Shown here: positions 27,601 through 37,041 of the stretch, one piece after another | Layout: each line of letters begins with the position of its first letter | How positions within the stretch are numbered: position 1 is the first letter of the stretch | From: Diadema setosum | Taxonomy: Eukaryota > Echinodermata > Echinoidea > Diadematoida > Diadematidae | NCBI RefSeq assembly: GCF_964275005.1 | Contig: NW_027307677.1 | Coordinates: forward strand, 117,712 to 181,711 | Length of the DNA stretch: 64,000 nucleotides | Reading direction: 5' to 3' | Notes under the pieces: model-generated | Told to the model about the DNA's origin: nothing | Databases searched by the model: none | The model's input: the letters and a program-made list of their open reading frames with translations, nothing else | Made by a program: the position numbers and the translations under genes

Positions 27601-28469
27601 AATCTTGTCTTTAATTTTGCCTATCATCAACTGTTTGTAGGTTCGTATTTGTATTATTATGTATAGGTTATTAGGTAAAGTTTTCACACGCGAACCATGT
27701 CCGGAACCCCCCCCCCCCCCCCCGTACTGCCACTTGGCACTGGTAGATAGAGTACTAGGCCTAGGTCTACAGTACAGAGACTCGATAGATCACCGGTCTA
27801 TAGGCTACCATTGTACCAAGTGCACTTAGGTGCCAGTTAGATCTTGGACCAAAGGAAGAGGACGGGTGGGGACTGACAGGGTTGAGTCAAAATGAATTAA
27901 GCCCCCTAAAATGACGGAGATCGGCTCGTTCGCCTGTGACTTGCGAGTGCGCGGTTGTTTGTGAATTCATTCGAAAAGTGAACCTTCTGTTCTGCCAATT
28001 GAAATGTGGTGAAGTGCGGTAGATCTAAATCCGATTACATCACCGTAATCGTCTCTAACCAAATTACTAAAGACCTCCCAATATTGGAACAGCATATCTT
28101 ACAATTGCTTGATTTCATAATATTTGTTACAAAGCCGATTTTGGGGGGATTCTTTTGGGCAATGTTCACCGATGTTTACGCTGAGCAATCATTGCTGCCC
28201 AACAACGCAACGGTCATGCAGCATGTTTTACACATTAGGCTAGGCGCGAACTTTATTTGAGGCAAATAGGCCGGCCCAAGGCAGCAGCAGCTCTCCCCGA
28301 GCTCGCCAGTTTTAGCGAATACTGAATCAATACCTAATATGAAGCTGCATGTACACTACAACAGCTTCTATAAACACGATTTTACAAAATAAATACAGCA
28401 CTTACCCTCAAAATTTTTGATAAATTTGTCGAGGCCCCACTCAGAAAGCTTGTCAGCCACAAACTCCAT
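12646..28469 (-). CDS. SAM-domain protein of the CACTA-like transposon (11 exons, 499 aa)
   Basis: Coding exons, minus strand: 28469-28406, 24320-24208, 20963-20862, 20143-20078, 19652-19513, 18774-18690, 17574-17418, 16660-16470, 15015-14871, 13854-13721 and 12948-12646. They total 1500 nt with stop; every junction has GT/AG and keeps frame. Residues 1-59 (exons 1-2) form a SAM domain: MEFVADKLSEWGLDKFIKNF, then FFLLEPGTVMELI and RLKFLRELQKLK. Residues 60-115 are acidic, with a basic KKRGRK patch near 88-93. After that come MAQSIVKEFPRLNNSKGDGY-type segments, an Arg/Lys-rich block, and a C-terminal part with HVLVLGERKNPEQAF and LLKAVDVCFKLTYVLD. The layout resembles proteins often annotated as SAMD3-like in fish and invertebrates. 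SAM domains mediate self-association or protein/RNA binding; the role here is unknown. By position it corresponds to En/Spm tnpA, so subterminal binding or transposase regulation is a guess. It starts 393 bp inside the right end. Intron 2 holds the transposase ORF. Confidence 0.85.
15403..16263 (+). repeat. AATGTCGC...GAGGCATA repeat, copy B
   Basis: It starts AGAAATGTCCCTACGCCACT then TGCCTCCGCCATATCACATT. It contains four or more TGACCTTTGACC-like phrases and ends CGGACGGACGGACAA, CATAATGCCTCTGGCACCAC and GTACAGGCATAAA. It lies in the intron between exons 8 and 9 of the SAM-domain gene. Confidence 0.8.
16755..17052. repeat. TGTCCCC...GGGGACA repeat with AGGTCAAAGGTCA
   Basis: The short inverted ends are ATGTCCCCACC and GGCGGGGACAA. 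The interior has AAGGTCAAAGGTCAAAG, a CACACGGACGCACACACG tract and ACGGAGCCCGTTTCATAG. It is noncoding and distinct from the AATGTCGC family despite the shared AGGTCA motif. Confidence 0.55.
17955..18575 (+). repeat. AATGTCGC...GAGGCATA repeat, copy C, truncated
   Basis: It starts AACTAGAAATGTCGCTATGG and TGATGCCTCCGCC, has CTGACCTTTGACCCTTAACC and stops after ATGAAGATACATTGAACCAT without the CATAATGCCTCC end. It lies in the intron between exons 6 and 7 of the SAM-domain gene. Confidence 0.75.
18825..18866. repeat. Poly-T/poly-G tract
   Basis: A T run of more than 20 bases runs directly into a G run of about 12. The junction is prone to sequencing error and should not be trusted base by base. 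Confidence 0.9.
18879..19440. mobile_element. One-ended copy of the CAGGGTGGCC foldback family
   Basis: ATATACAGGGTGACCTGAAAG matches the terminus of the 54888-56162 element (CAGGGTGGCCCAGAAAGAAC). No matching opposite end was found nearby, so this is a truncated or decayed copy and its right limit is approximate. Confidence 0.45.
21715..24174 (-). CDS. TNP2-like CACTA transposase with N-terminal C2H2-type fingers (819 aa)
   Basis: This is a single uninterrupted frame and the likely DNA-cleaving transposase of the CACTA-like element. Residues 5-27 (C5, C8, H22, H27) and 41-64 (C41, C46, H60, H64) form two C2H2-type fingers, followed by an acidic stretch at about 80-117. The core has YIDDFEVSNPLSPKAGTHKL (297-316), NVPPKYRSALRNIFLL, VVGDNLGLHALFGF (391-404), CRTC (413-416), DVMHDMFEGV (475-484) and HVWAMRFEAFHNF (637-649). 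These line up in order with plant TNP2/DUF4218 landmarks (NLPPWM, NDFPAYG, CPVC, VMHIEKN, MFPFERY). Candidate catalytic acids are D299/D300, D393 and E482 or E644. It lies in intron 2 of the SAM-domain gene; its ATG is 18 nt past the stop (TGA 24195-24193) reached by reading through exon 2. It could use intron-retained mRNA or its own promoter. Function is inferred from motif order. Confidence 0.85.
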   Translation of the reverse strand: MGFLCPKCGNIVRGNENSLLWHLKMIHQVIVGREFTESIVCSQDQCQRTYSGRIAIFKQHLKLHANQEDVLPVHQDLGNIDESESDDELHVPAGNEDEIADEQVWDNFGQEEVEEHAAALLSKLLASSSVPKSHVTHVVQETSSLIEDICSFVKHKTHDFAVAAGIPDHDENFEVLMKDIESVSHPFQNMQTEYKRDVFLKNNESFVQPDELPLGVAYYPRHSKTTGNVEQVMKMVTFQYVPIRSLMKVLLEKTDLMKIANDHSPSSDGLLRDFQDGAYCKQNAFLSSPNVIKLIMYIDDFEVSNPLSPKAGTHKLGAVYMSIANVPPKYRSALRNIFLLMLFNASDAKMYGYEPIFRQFVQDINALASDGLDVHTPIFNGNVKVVIGQVVGDNLGLHALFGFAEGFTADFPCRTCKMSREETRSKTMEQKDMLRTIQNYVDDLARDNLQETGVKMKCPLNSVLHFHVITNRAPDVMHDMFEGVCPLELKLILNELIIKKFFSIDLLNARLLSFNYGFQEKQNKPCPISRTSLRSPDGAAGQNAGQMVCLMTHIALILSDLVPEDDPHWELLIVLLECLDIICSPVIGRGDTLYLEELIRDHHTVFLQLFPERHLKPKHHHMLHYSSAMREIGPVIHVWAMRFEAFHNFSKRLAHIACNFQNIGKTLAYRNQMFLLYNLMSKQVLVERHVEIGPGESVLVSSLQDHQVIVDCLRVPLYGDIYLAKWCKIHSTEYRPNMTVLIKKTEHGEPVFVQIQQLIAVDSEVYILGEEWLTTGYKRHCHAYTVLAQRPRHVVVQDVKTLLDYRPLHAAKSYKQGDE
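24659..25096. mobile_element. 438-bp near-perfect palindromic MITE with TTAA target
   Basis: It is flanked by TTAA (24655-24658, 25097-25100) and begins AGGGGAAGGCTAGTAACTGA. The outer arms of about 145 bp are essentially perfect complements. The centre is an exact 81-bp tandem duplication (24786-24866, 24867-24947). TTAA suggests piggyBac- or Kolobok-type mobilisation. It sits in intron 1 of the SAM-domain gene. Confidence 0.9.
25325..25382. repeat. Hairpin with 25-bp arms
   Basis: GACCGATGGGATCTGTCTCT... (25325-25349) pairs with the complement at 25358-25382, with two or three mismatches and an 8-base loop. GTTACGCG flanks it in direct orientation. It lies in SAM-gene intron 1 and is noncoding. 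Confidence 0.8.
25830..27900. repeat. Diverged direct duplications rich in CTAGA within SAM-gene intron 1
   Basis: AGTGCGCGCTTGCGAAG...GGACCTATTTCAC and CTACATGAAGGCTA...GACCTTTTGTCTGG occur at about 25831-25930 and again at 26198-26338. GGCTACCATTGTACCAAG...CAGTTAGATCT occurs near 25978 and 27805. An AAATAGCACAA-containing block repeats within 27190-27345. No exon was found in this stretch. Confidence 0.6.
26409..26627. mobile_element. 219-bp TA-target MITE with CTGTAAAAC ends
   Basis: CTGTAAAACGAGAAATGTTC at the left and ATATATGTTTTACAG at the right are flanked by TA. The interior has AATTTCGCGAAT...ATTCGCGAAATT palindromes. It is probably mobilised by a Tc1/mariner-type enzyme. Confidence 0.75.
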
Positions 28470-28734
28470 TTTGATCAAGTACGTACGTAGGCCTACGTAC
28501 AATCAATACGTGTACTGCGCGCTCTCGATCATCCATGCGTTACATATACGCTCAGCATACCAAGAAAGGTACCTAGCTAGGCGAGCATACACTCTCACAA
28601 TCGTGCGATCGAGTACGCTTAGCGCTTTTGCTCTCTGCATGCGCCGCCATAGCTCTTTGCGTGCAGCGCGCAGACAAGAGCCAATCACGTTTCAAAGAAG
28701 TGTTGACAGGACGGTTCTAGTAAAGCGTAAAAAC

Positions 28735-28861
28735 GATTGACTCGATTGTAGTCAAATTTGCTCGAACGTTGATAGAATTCTAGTCAAAATAACTAGAATT
28801 TAGTTAAAAAAAATATGAACCAAAAATCTAGTCACAAAATGACTAGATATTTTTAAGAGTG
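28735..28861. promoter_or_regulatory. Right subterminal array, upstream of the SAM-domain gene
   Basis: TAGTCAAATTT, TTCTAGTCAAAATAACTAGA, ATCTAGTCACAAAATGACTA and the terminal TATTTTTAAGAGTG lie 270-390 bp upstream of the SAM start codon. The array would therefore sit in or near the promoter. No clear TATA box was seen. Confidence 0.6.
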
Positions 28862-29002
28862 TATGGTATTGACTGGCCTTGAGGGAGATACCAGATACGT
28901 ATTGCCCGCACTGAAAGAATATTGCCCTCGTCTTCAACTCGGGCAATATTATTTCAGTTTGGGCAATATTTTCTGGTATCTCCCTCGAGGCCAGTCAATA
29001 TT

Positions 29003-30536
29003 ATATAAATGTTTTTCTCTAGAATCAAAAGTGGTAGAGCTTTAAGTCCTTTTTTTTTTTCAAAACTGCATAATGCAACCTTATGATAAAGTACAGTGTT
29101 CTTGGCAGGTGTTTTTACCAGTCAGTGCCAGTGTGATGGAATATGCAAATGGACACCATGCCGCCAGCTCTCACAGCTGCCCCTGCCCTGTAGTTTCCAA
29201 TTTTCTCAGGTAAAAGTCTGCAAGAATGCATGTAAGTTGAACTTACGATACTCCGGTGAGCGCAAGTACCAAAGTGTCTCTTGTCTTTTTACCTGCACGG
29301 ATAGCTCATGAGACTATACGTGTTGTTTGTTATAGCATCTGGTAACATGATGGAGTAATATATTACATATCGGTACTGAGCACGTGGTATAACTGGTTGT
29401 GAGAGACCTAATATTTATATAATTTGATGCGCCATTTTTTTTTCAATTAAATTTCTTCACACAATGCCTATACTATCAGGTTTTATGTACATTTGTCTTT
29501 TTTGTTGTTGTTGTTTTTCTTATTGCTGTTATGCGATGGATAACATCGCGTAACAGCATAATGTCTGTATAATGTATTCATATTTGATGTAGATAGAACC
29601 TTGAGCCTTGAAATGTAGATAGAACATAGAAATCTTTTGTATCAAAGTGGACTGCATGGATTAGAAAGGATTCAACTTTGCTTATTTTATTACAATAGAT
29701 ATGTTCTTCTTGCTATCATCCTTATTGATAGCTACAATGCTTTCTGTCTTTATGGTGTGCCCTGCATGAATAGTAGTATAGACCAGACATATACTAGTAG
29801 GTAAGCGGTATTGCATAAATACATTCTTCATTTATCAAATGTTTTGTCATTATTGTAACTTGAGTCTATGTTTGAACAACTTTTTTTTTTTTTTACAGAA
29901 ATGTATTGCATTGCATTCCATTGTATTATATTGCGTCGTATCATAATAAATAATATGCATTGTGATATTGATGTGTAGGGTATTGTAATGTACACTAATT
30001 TTGCTTAGCTGCAATTATCGTTTTTCCTTGTCTTCCTTTCAGTCAGTAGTATAGGCTTACACTCATGCACATGATGTTGTACCTCAAAGATATAGACAGT
30101 AGAAATACACTTTGATGAAAGCTTAGTGTTGTGATTTATGTGCGTGTGCAGTAGACCCTCTATGTCATTTCAGTATACCTGTGCAATTTTGTATTTCCTT
30201 TGAAAGATTCATCCGTGGATGGTATATCATGCCCATTCACCCTCCACGGATGAATGCTCGCCAGTCAGACAGAGCTGAAGAAGTGACTCGGACGAGTCAC
30301 AGAACTGTTCTTTCCGTGATTTTCACAAGTGAGTCCAGTCAAACAGATCTAATTTACATGCTTTTATACACGTATGTTGTTGAAAATACATTTGTATGTT
30401 GTTTCCATCGTACAGTCATTGCATCTGACGCATGACAACGTTGTGAAGTTTTAATGCTATACTGCTGTCCGGAGATTGGAAAAAAAGTGTGATACTGAAG
30501 TGAATAAACTTCAATACACGAATTATTGTATGTTCC
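29003..30536. other. Resumed dispersed repeat, then noncoding DNA
   Basis: TTTTTCTCTAGAATCAAAAGTGGTAGAGC at 29012-29040 continues the CTCACCTGA-type repeat that breaks at 5161. The remainder is low-complexity AT-rich DNA with ATTGTATT-type patches and no credible exon. Confidence 0.5.
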
Positions 30537-30900
30537 TGGGCGGTGAGTTGGCTCAGTCGGTAGCGCGTCTGCCTCATGAGCCTGGGGTCCCTGTGGTTCG
30601 AATCCGAGTCTGGACTGAGCAATGTTGTGTGTAAACATAATAATACCGTCCTCTCTAGCAAGAGGCAAAACACGCTGTCCCTCGGATAGGACATAAAAAG
30701 GGGGTCCTATGTATGAGAGAGTCAAAACTCATGCACGTAAAAGTTCCCATTCATTCATTCATTCAAAAAATATGAAAGGGCAGCGTTTAACCCGGTGAAG
30801 CGGTCCCATCACACATCCAACTGGACCCCGTGGAAGATCATCTTAGCATAGCTGAATATGGGCTATCAAGCCATCTTCTCAGTCGGAAATGAACAAACAG
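30537..30900 (+). mobile_element. tRNA-derived SINE
   Basis: A pol III box A (TGGCTCAGTCGG, 30549-30560) and box B (GGTTCGAATCC, 30595-30605) lie in a tRNA-like head. A body follows with AAAGGGGGTCCTATGTATGA, a CATTCATTCATT patch and TGAATATGGGCTATCAAGCC. The box spacing is typical of tRNA SINEs. It is not a functional tRNA gene. The 3' limit is approximate. Confidence 0.8.
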
Positions 30901-31211
30901 TAGTGTAATTTACCCGGCTGTATGCGCTATTTATCTAATGTTGCATGGCTTTAGTTTTCAAAGGATTAAGAGTTTCAAAAGCATAACCTAAATTAATGAA
31001 TAAAGCCATGATAGATGAAACCAGTCATCCTGAAACGGAGTTCATTTTGAATCGAGCTCGGTTACTCCCACTATACAGAACAGTTGAGAAATGCATTGGC
31101 TCTTTCCTGTCAATGTGTGTATGTTACGCGTGTCTTTCGGGAAAATCAATAATCTCCCTCTGAAATAACCATCATGGTCACTATTTTTTAAGAAGATTAT
31201 GGATGGGTTAA

Positions 31212-31575
31212 AGGGGAAGTCCATTCTGATATTATGTTACATTGTATAATAATAAAAAAACAAAATCAGTAGGCCGGTGGTTGACAGATTTGTGTTACGG
31301 CAGCTCTCCATTTTCTTTGTACACAAAATGTCACTAGTATTCATCTTCTTAAATATTTTGGAACAGGTAGAACTTATCCGCTTATATAGGAGAAGGTAAG
31401 ATGCATTACTCTATTATAAAATAAAGTATACCAAGATTATTTTCAGTCGATCGAATTTAAAAGAAAAAAGTACTTTCTGTGTACTAATGGAATGGAGAGC
31501 TATAGTTTTGTTGTGTAGATATTTCACATTATTGTTTTGCTTTGAAAAAGTTACAAAAACGGGATCATTTCCCCT
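31212..31575. mobile_element. Possible TTAA-type MITE with AGGGGAA ends
   Basis: TTAA then AGGGGAAGTCCATTC at the left; TTTCCCCT then GTAA at the right. The ends share AGGGGAA with the palindrome at 24659-25096. One flank is GTAA, so the duplication is imperfect. Confidence 0.45.
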
Positions 31576-32224
31576 GTAAATAATATTTTCTCTGAATAAT
31601 GCTCAATGTATGTTTGTCAAATAATGATAATGAATTCAGTTATTCTTTCTGAAAAGCTTTGTCAAGATATTAGTTCCTCAGATGTCTGTTGTCGCCAGTT
31701 CAGTTCTTAACATTACTGCCTTATTATTTTGATAATAATTATGATTGATGTGAGTAAGGAATTTCATTATTTAGGAAGTACTGTACGTTTCATTGCACAG
31801 AATATTGTCATGCAGTTACAGAAGCATACATTGTTTTCACTCTGTGTACAATATTGTACACTTGTATTTCATACTTGTAGTTACACTGTTTTACATGTCT
31901 TATGATCGTAAAGAAGGAGCATACTATTATGAATTAAGTACAAGTCATGTAGATACAAGAATGTTAGTCAGGAATAATCAATGGGCACATGAATTAAACT
32001 TGTATTTTACTTGTTGCACTGTATAACATAGTATATTCACTATTTTTTTTTTATTATTGTAATTATAATTGAAGAATAAGAAAGCGAGCGATGAGTTTCC
32101 AAACACTAAAACTCAGATTTTGAAGAACAAAGATAATTATGGATTATCACATTTCCCTTCAGGAGACTCTACTGAACAACATAATTTTATTTTGTTATTG
32201 CCAGCCTTAATAAGTTGACATAAC

Positions 32225-32345
32225 ACTCTTAAAACATCCGGGTCAGAACTGACCCGGAAAGGATCCGTTGGGGTCACACCCGTTCCGGGTCAGAAAGACA
32301 AGGAATGGGGTCAGATATGTCCCGGATTTTTATAGAGTCCATGAC
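32225..32345 (+). mobile_element. Orphan CACTA-type terminus with GGGTCAG repeats
   Basis: ACACTCTTAAAACATCCGGG has the same CACTCTTAAAA start as the right end of the 21-kb element. It continues with repeated CCGGGTCAG/CTGACCCGG, including the palindrome CCGGGTCAGAACTGACCCGG. No opposite end was recognised downstream, so it is a solo or truncated end or a related family. Confidence 0.5.
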
Positions 32346-35300
32346 CTGTTGCGATTTGTATAGTTATGATAAAGCATGCTTGGCACCCTATCCGGATCTG
32401 CATTTTCTTTAGCTCTTCTGACGGATTTGAATGTGCCTGTTGTATTGTATATAAATTCTAGTCAATTGTATTGTGTTGCATTGTATAGTATTGTATCATA
32501 ATAATTATTCTACTGTGCTTTTCGTAATTCTATTCGAAGAGATATTCCCACTAGTATAAAAAGCACTTAAACATCTACAAAAAAGCAAAAACACACAGTG
32601 TGTGACTGTCTATCTGTTTGTCTAAATTGTATAATGAAACAATGCTTAAAATCAAGGCTTTAGAGAAGACTGTCTTGTTTCAGTGATTACTGTGTCATGA
32701 GGTATCCTTGATATCGCATAATCTTTTCCGACATTATTGTTTCCCTCGATTAGATTTGCATGCATATCTTTTTTCCATATTTTGCTCCGTTGCGTGAAAT
32801 ATGGAAACTTTTTCAATGCTGTACATATTAAATTTCGGCCTATACTAAGCAACATTACTCCTCAGCCAGTCGCAACCAAGAAATCATTGATGTTCCAGTT
32901 CAGAGTTATTCTCGCCAGGAACCATTGAAAGTAATGGTAATGAGGCTGAATGATTAGCAAGTGTTATAAAATGAAAGCAAATAACAAAACAAAAACAAAA
33001 ACAAAACAATGTGCTCTGAGTCCTGACTGCCCTCCCCCCCCCCCAAAAAAAAAAGAAGAATAGATAAATAAATAAATTAAACAGTTCAAACACTATACGG
33101 ACGTTCAGTGTTTTTCCCTGCGTGTGTCTGTGTTCAAGTCATCTTATGTCATATTACACTTTTCATTACACTTCCGTTTATAATAGAGTATCGAGTTATA
33201 AGATTGTGTTCGTGCATAAGTGTCATTTATACATGTCATAAAACGAGTCTACCAACGACATTCGAGGAAAAGATCTTGATTAGCAGACCTCATTGATATA
33301 ATTAAGTGGGTCGACTATCTCTCCATCATGTCCATAATCTCTTTACTGTGAACCAGCCAGCACATTCCATTCCTCAATGATTCGCTTGATTCCATGAGAA
33401 ATGCCGTGTTGTCAACAATAGTCGAACAGATATTGGAAATAAAAATAATGCCTTTATAATAATTATGTTGAGTACCAATGACAGAATTGCACTTTAACTA
33501 CCAAACATTACACAATATCGCCCCAACCCCTCCCCATGCAAGACAACAATAGTGGTCATTTCATATACGACATGCGCACTGCCAATTTTTAAGGGAAATT
33601 ATTATTTTTTTAGGGCTAATTCGGGAATAAGACCCAATATTATGGAGTCTCTCAGTTTTGTCCAGAAGGTTAGGGTTACAGTTTTTAAAATAATGTTTCG
33701 CGAACAATCCTGAGATAGGGTATATATAGGCCTAGGCCTACAAAGAGGGTCATAGTTTCCGAGCCCAGAAATAGATAGCAACGCCGGCTTCCTGATGTTA
33801 ATTAGGGCCTACATGCAGTTGTACTCACCGATTTTCCCGCATATTCTTTTTAAATGCTAGGCCCTATGCATATGTTGATGCTGCAAAACATGCCGGGCTA
33901 GCCAGCTTCTTTTCGCATGACATTTCCCCACAATGCATTGCAAATAGGGCTCATACACGTAACGCCGCCTTATAGCTTCCTTTTAAAAAAGAAGAAGAAA
34001 AAAAGAAAAACTCTAATAGAGGGATTCTTGGCTTTCTTGCCAAAGCCCGTGACAAGAAATAAAAATCGTAACCCATTTCCATCATTGAAAGTAGTGTTAT
34101 CTCTTGGAATCTGGAATAAGTGGTTATCCGTAGGATTGATCCCCATATCAAAGTTTTTGGAGCTCCCTGGGAAGATAATCATAGGAATTAAACGTCACCT
34201 ATGAGCGTTCAGTGCATTAATTTGTGGAGAAAATGAATGTCCTGCGAAGAGATGGCCCGACCGGCATGCTATTACTATAATATATATAAGCACTTTCACA
34301 AGACAGTCAAGCGGGCCGGAACACTTTTTCGTTTTTCTTTTTTGGTGGGGGGGGGGGGGGGGGGTGGAGCTTGGGGGAGGAATCTAGACTGGGGCACATT
34401 ATGTGACAGTGTGAGATCCTTATATGGGGAGGAGCGAAGCGACCGAGCGGGGGAGAGTGTTGGAGGGGTGATACCCACCTCCCATGCACGGTACTACGGT
34501 AGGGACAAAAAAAAAAAAAAAAAAAAAAAAGGTATAAGAGAAAAAAAAAAGTATTAGAGTCGCGTTTATAGAAAATGTAGAAACAAATTTCTAGGTAACT
34601 AACATTGTGAAACTTCGTGGACATAAGGATTGCGCGAGCGGTGCGCACACGCGCGGATTAGCTATAACGTGTAATTTCTCGCATCAAAAAACGTATCTCG
34701 ATGCTATATGTTGAAATATGTCATATTTCTTGTTGATGGCACGGAAGGGGGCGAAGCGATTTGAAAAGAAGACAAAATTTACTTTCTTTTCATGTTATGA
34801 TCTTTTCCAGAGAGTATTTATCTTCGCTGCTTTTCAAGTTTTAATTTGGCTAAGCATGTTCACTTTTTGTAAAAAGTCTATGGAAAATGAAGAAATTTCC
34901 ACGATTTCGTACGTACTCGCTGGTTTTCAACATCGATCAAATCAGAACCATATATCGTATCAACTTGGGGCGAAGTGTTTTGGATAGAGCAGGCTGTAAT
35001 CTACATGACTATATAAAACTCATTGCTATTGGTTATTTAACTCCGCTGCTTTCTTAGGCTAAAACTACTGATCAATTGGAAAAACTGTCTCAAAAGTAGA
35101 AAACCTAGCGATGACGTATAAAACGAATGGGCGATACTATTCATCGCAAAGGGAGATGACCGGATGTACGTGGTATTGTACGTACGTACAGTCCATTGTC
35201 ACTCACGCGAGAAGCCCGAATGTGACAACGGTGATCTTTCCCAAGGTATTTTAAAGAGGAATCATCCTGTTTTGTCCGAAAAAAAATTTTTACAACGGCC

Positions 35301-36792
35301 ATGAAGGTGGTTAAAATGATCAAGTATGCTTTAAGATTGGTGGAAGCGTACATAATTTCATGAAAAAATGTCTACATAGCCAGAAAATGAAAATGTCTAC
35401 ATAGCCAGAAAATGAGGTAATGAATGAGGTCCTTCGGCAGCCAAACAATGAACGATCGGTTCGTTGCAATGAGTCCCACATGTACAAATTTGCGTATGGT
35501 TAATTACAGTACTGTACGTATACTGGCTTCCATCAGGTAGGTGGGGAGTCCCTGCTTTCATACTCGAGCTGTGGCTGTCTATGTAATCCTGAGGCATTTC
35601 AGGAAGCATTTTTGTCCGACAAAGCTGTCAGACAAATTTACTCTCAGGCAATCAGATGCAAGGATTTTTGTAGCTTGTAACAGTGTGTCCGCAGAAATTA
35701 TGCTTCATCAAATGCCTCCATGCAATGCAGCGAACCCCTATTTTGATAATGGAAACGCCCCGTCTCTTTGCTATCTCCGTTCAAGCGTGAGATGAGTAAA
35801 CAACGTGACCCGGTGACCTGAACGTGCACACACGTTGTTGCTCGGAAGGCTTGTGTCCGAAATTGGGGGAAAGTTTTCATAATGCATATAGTTAAAAAAA
35901 AAACCGACACAGCGAAGGAATATAGCTTACGGGGGACATTATAATTATGTGACGGTGTGACATCCTTCAAAGCCCCCTAAACCCTGTCGCACTTGCAGTC
36001 TATCTACAGTGTACGTGAAGATGGAGGTGTTGCACTTCAGGTAATATTTGTATAAATTCAAGGTAATGTAATAGGCCTAAAAACAAAAACAAAAACAAAA
36101 ACAAAACAAAAAAAACAAAAAAAACAAAGTAACCTATGATGTAGAACCCACAGGAAAATATGCCCCCCCATTTTTTTTTTTTGTTAAGCTATGTCCTATG
36201 TGAAACATATAACCCCTCTGTGAGAGATCTTCTGTCACCCCTACACAAGAGTGGAAGAGTCGAGAACAAAGGAGAGGGTAGCATGTGGCCAAAGCAGCAT
36301 CAGCTAACCCATCACTTTTTGATTGCTGCTTGTGCCCATACAACCCACTCAGACGTGTCTCCTCCCTTCTTCTTTTGTCAAGGTAAGAAACTTCTTGATA
36401 CACCATATTCAATTATATTTCTACTTGTATGTATGGTATACTGTATATAGTCAGTGGTGAAAGATGTGAGTTATAAGTGTGATTGTGTCAATTTGTAATA
36501 ATAAATTACAGCTTAAATGACGGGCGATATACTCAAGTTAGAGAACTTATGTTAGAGAGATTTTGGGTGTGTTAATACATGGTAACTTGTTCTGAGTATG
36601 TCTCTATACTTTTACTCCATCCATCTTCATTATAAGCGATTCCTAAAGTGTTCGGTGAGGGAAATAATAATATCAAACAAGGTATATTAAAAAGGAAGAC
36701 TTGTTGGTATCAGGATTTGTAGGAGAATACACATGAATATAATATGTGCATTCTCATGATATGTTTCATACCATTTTGCCTATATATTTATA
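32346..36792. other. Noncoding DNA with homopolymer and CAAAAA tracts
   Basis: It contains an A-rich CAAAAA array (about 36079-36128), a G run (about 34346-34364) and an A run (about 34506-34530). No exon series, RNA gene or complete element was recognised. A CTTTTTGATTGCTGCTTGTG...CTTCTTTTGTCAAG phrase at 36312-36381 reappears at about 43052-43185. Confidence 0.5.
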
Positions 36793-37041
36793 TGAAGAGT
36801 TTGTTCGCAAAAACCGATAAGTCCATATTTGCCAAATGGAGATATTTGTGATTAAAGGTCAAGAAAAGTAAAGAGAATAATAAGAAAATGTTTGCTTCTT
36901 TTGACCATAACTTCAAAAATGTACCTTTATATGTAGTGACCAATATATCATTTAAAAGGTATCATTTTGTACTTTATGACAGAGACCGTACTTCAAAATC
37001 GTCAAAAATGGACTTATCGGTTTTTGCGAACAAACTCTTCA
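36793..37041. mobile_element. 249-bp TA-target MITE, copy 2
   Basis: It has the same length and TGAAGAGTTTGTTCGC termini as 4518-4766, flanked by TA, with only scattered substitutions. The 20-bp tract CAAAAACCGATAAGTCCATA is followed by an AATGGAGATA phrase in both. Confidence 0.9.

Larger units (their letters stand above)
7756..28861 (-). mobile_element. CACTA/EnSpm-like DNA transposon with transposase and SAM-domain gene
   Basis: The left end is CACTCTAAAAAATACATAGT and the right end is TATTTTTAAGAGTG, imperfect inverted repeats both followed by arrays of TCTAGTCA/TGACTAGA. The mirrored arm of the host foldback gives the empty site AATTATGGTATTGACTGG, consistent with a 2-3 bp AT/TAT duplication. 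All coding is on the minus strand: a 499-aa SAM-domain protein in 11 exons, and an 819-aa TNP2-like transposase within intron 2. CACTA assignment rests on the CACT ends, short duplication, subterminal repeats and TNP2-like motifs. Both genes are unbroken, so the copy looks recently active. Introns are packed with younger MITEs and repeats. Confidence 0.8.
5162..29002. mobile_element. Foldback element, interrupted by nested insertions
   Basis: The left arm runs from 5162 to about 5577. The right arm is 7290-7755 plus 28866-29002. Each arm end is itself a hairpin (AATATTGACTGGCCTCGAGG with its complement), and both hairpins are followed by ATAATTATTACCTATCCC in arm orientation. The outer flanks are ...TTTATAT and ATATAAA..., giving an ATAT-type duplication inside the CTCACCTGA repeat. 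Nested inside are the 5581-6627 MITE, the inner inverted repeat with a pogo-like MITE, and the CACTA-like element 7756-28861. No coding sequence belongs to the foldback itself. Confidence 0.75.

Noticed and set aside
30537-30610. Genuine tRNA gene
   Set aside because: The tRNA-like head lacks a clean acceptor stem and runs into a SINE body; box A and B alone do not make a tRNA.
30354-30725. 123-codon reverse frame over the SINE
   Set aside because: It is the antisense of the SINE head and body, and no domain is seen.
34237-34648. Overlapping frames around 34237-34648
   Set aside because: They cross long G and A homopolymers whose length is unreliable and encode only low-complexity residues.
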